From IMG/VR virus record IMGVR_UViG_3300045010_000600, positions 1 through 25,696 of that record: a stretch of DNA of 25,696 nt, one strand, 5' to 3'. A program made the position numbers and the translations under genes. This DNA is from a virus. The notes under the pieces were generated by a model. The model saw nothing but the letters and a program-made list of their open reading frames with translations. It made no database searches and was not told where the DNA came from. Of the stretch, positions 24,877 through 25,696 are shown piece after piece; the first letter of the stretch is position 1, and the number at the start of each line of letters is the position of its first letter.

Positions 24877-25696
24877 ATGAAAAATCACAAACTACCATCT
24901 AATCCATCAACACCAGTCACGGGATCAAGCAATTTGTTTGTACGAGCAGCGACAGAGAATAACCTGTCTCCTAGAGTGATGCCATCCGCCTTATTTGGGG
25001 CAGGGAAAATTGATGCTATAACTGCTAAAAGAAAAGCAAAGGCTGATGCAAGGGAAATAACTAGTAAATTTGAATCACTAACAGAAAGAATCTCACAATT
25101 AGAACTAATTCTTAGAAATAATGGTCTAATTTTACCCACTCCCACTCCCACTCCCACACGAACTGTAACACCCACTCCCACACGAACTGTAACCACTCCC
25201 ACTCCCACACGAACTGTAACACCCACTCCCACACGAACTGTAACACCCACTCCCACACGAACTGTAACACCCACTCCCACACGAACTGTAACGCCAACAG
25301 TAACACCCACAGTAACACCAACACGAACGCCAACAGTTACAGTAACACCCACAGTAACGCCGACGCCGCCTGCACCAACGGTGGATCCGCCGCCAGTAAC
25401 ACCAACCCTGACGCCGACGCTGACGCCGCCACCTCCACCTCCACCGCCTCCTCCACCGCCGCCACCGCCGCCTCCTCCACCGCCTCCTCCACCGCCGCCA
25501 CCGCCGCCACCTCCACCTCCACCGCCGCCACCGCCGCCACCTCCACCGCCGCCAGTAACACCAACCCTGACGCCGACGCCGACGCCGACGCCGCCTGCAC
25601 CAACGGTGGATCCGCCGCCAGTAACACCAACCCTGACGCCGACGCTGACGCCGCCACCTCCACCTCCACCGCCTCCTCCACCGCCGCCACCGCCGC
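24877..25696 (+). CDS. Thr/Pro- and poly-Pro-rich tail-associated protein, cut by the window end
   Basis: ATG 24877, three bases after the previous stop, opens a frame that stays open to the window edge (at least 273 codons). Residues 1-45 are a linker with SPRVMPSALFGAGKID. About 46-82 is a helix likely to coil (ITAKRKAKADAREITSKFES, LTERISQLELILRN). Then comes repeat sequence only: TPTPTRTV units, TVTPTVTP units, and a run of 43 consecutive prolines (25426-25554), a TPTLTPTPT spacer with APTVDPPP, and a second Pro run of at least 15. Related phages place a small coil protein after the giant structural protein, often joined to fibre genes. Here it may be a long rigid stalk. Codon choice turns GC-rich in the repeats, unlike the neighbours. 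No strong ribosome-binding site; a small hairpin (24859-24874) lies just upstream. Confidence 0.8.
   Translation, partial: MKNHKLPSNPSTPVTGSSNLFVRAATENNLSPRVMPSALFGAGKIDAITAKRKAKADAREITSKFESLTERISQLELILRNNGLILPTPTPTPTRTVTPTPTRTVTTPTPTRTVTPTPTRTVTPTPTRTVTPTPTRTVTPTVTPTVTPTRTPTVTVTPTVTPTPPAPTVDPPPVTPTLTPTLTPPPPPPPPPPPPPPPPPPPPPPPPPPPPPPPPPPPPPPPPPPPVTPTLTPTPTPTPPAPTVDPPPVTPTLTPTLTPPPPPPPPPPPPPPP
25135..25290 (+). repeat. 24-bp tandem repeats encoding TPTPTRTV
   Basis: Six copies end in ACACGAACTGTA at intervals of 24, 27, 24, 24 and 24 bases (GTA codons at 25165, 25189, 25216, 25240, 25264, 25288). All steps are multiples of three, so the frame is kept. Near-identity of the copies points to recent expansion. 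Confidence 0.92.
25357..25696 (+). repeat. 225-bp period direct repeat with poly-proline tract
   Basis: Bases 25357-25471 are identical to 25582-25696, an offset of 225 bp (75 codons). The second copy runs off the window, so more copies may follow. Each unit holds a PPAPTVDPPPVTPTLTPTLT segment followed by a poly-proline run made of CCG, CCA and CCT codons in mixed order with no CCC. Confidence 0.93.

Noticed and set aside
24885-25690. Long open frames on the - strand across the right edge, reading as Val/Gly or Ala/Val repeats.
   Set aside because: They are antisense shadows of the Thr/Pro repeats on the + strand. Repeat DNA lacks stops in many frames, and the upstream coil domain and gene order support the + frame.
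25135-25696. CRISPR-like array.
   Set aside because: Repeats are contiguous, of 24 and 225 bp, in frame, with no unique spacers. They are coding tandem repeats.

Overview
The window is part of a tailed-phage genome of the T4 superfamily, of the type found in marine bacterioplankton (cyanophage- or pelagiphage-like myoviruses). Evidence: recognisable T4 baseplate genes in canonical order (gp5-like hub with PAAR tip, gp25, gp6, a protein in the gp7 position, gp8, then a giant DUF4815-type structural protein). Everything lies on the + strand in a tight head-to-tail layout with 1-4 bp start/stop overlaps, tRNA genes sit between protein genes, and base composition is AT-rich. No host-diagnostic gene such as a photosystem gene is visible, so the host cannot be named.

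Left part (1-3.1 kb), accessory: the 3' end of an upstream gene, a 56-aa single-pass membrane protein, a leader with a tRNA-sized cloverleaf lacking tRNA consensus bases, a 49-aa basic protein, a worn tRNA-Thr(UGU), a three-module basic protein, a UvdE-type UV-damage endonuclease, tRNA-Glu(UUC), a 97-aa acidic protein, and a tRNA-Leu(UAA) with a class-I-sized variable loop. The tRNAs read A-ending codons (ACA, GAA, UUA), as expected for an AT-rich phage.

Middle part (3.1-8.0 kb), mostly uncharacterised marine-phage genes: a PAP2-phosphatase-like protein whose catalytic positions look replaced, a coiled-coil protein, a protein with DNA/RNA-ligase-like nucleotidyltransferase motifs (KxDG, EGFV, YKLV), a 40-aa membrane peptide, an adenylyl/cytidylyltransferase of the HxGH family with an unassigned C-terminal half, and three small unknowns.

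Right part (8.0-25.7 kb), virion: the baseplate module. It starts with an OB-fold/beta-helix hub protein without a lysozyme domain and a PAAR spike tip, continues through wedge proteins, and ends with a 2245-aa structural protein. A last gene runs off the window. It begins with a short helical region and then becomes an extreme Thr-Pro and poly-proline protein encoded by 24-bp and 225-bp tandem repeats.

Most interesting non-coding signals: two mutually exclusive hairpins over the gp25 ribosome-binding site, a hairpin that would bring a distant Shine-Dalgarno next to the start codon of the PAP2-like gene, and the tRNA-shaped RNA at 396-467. No canonical T4 late promoter (TATAAATA) was found at a gene start, and no gene is supported on the - strand. 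No stretch above 300 bases lacks a gene; the longest spacer is 316-486, whose contents are described.
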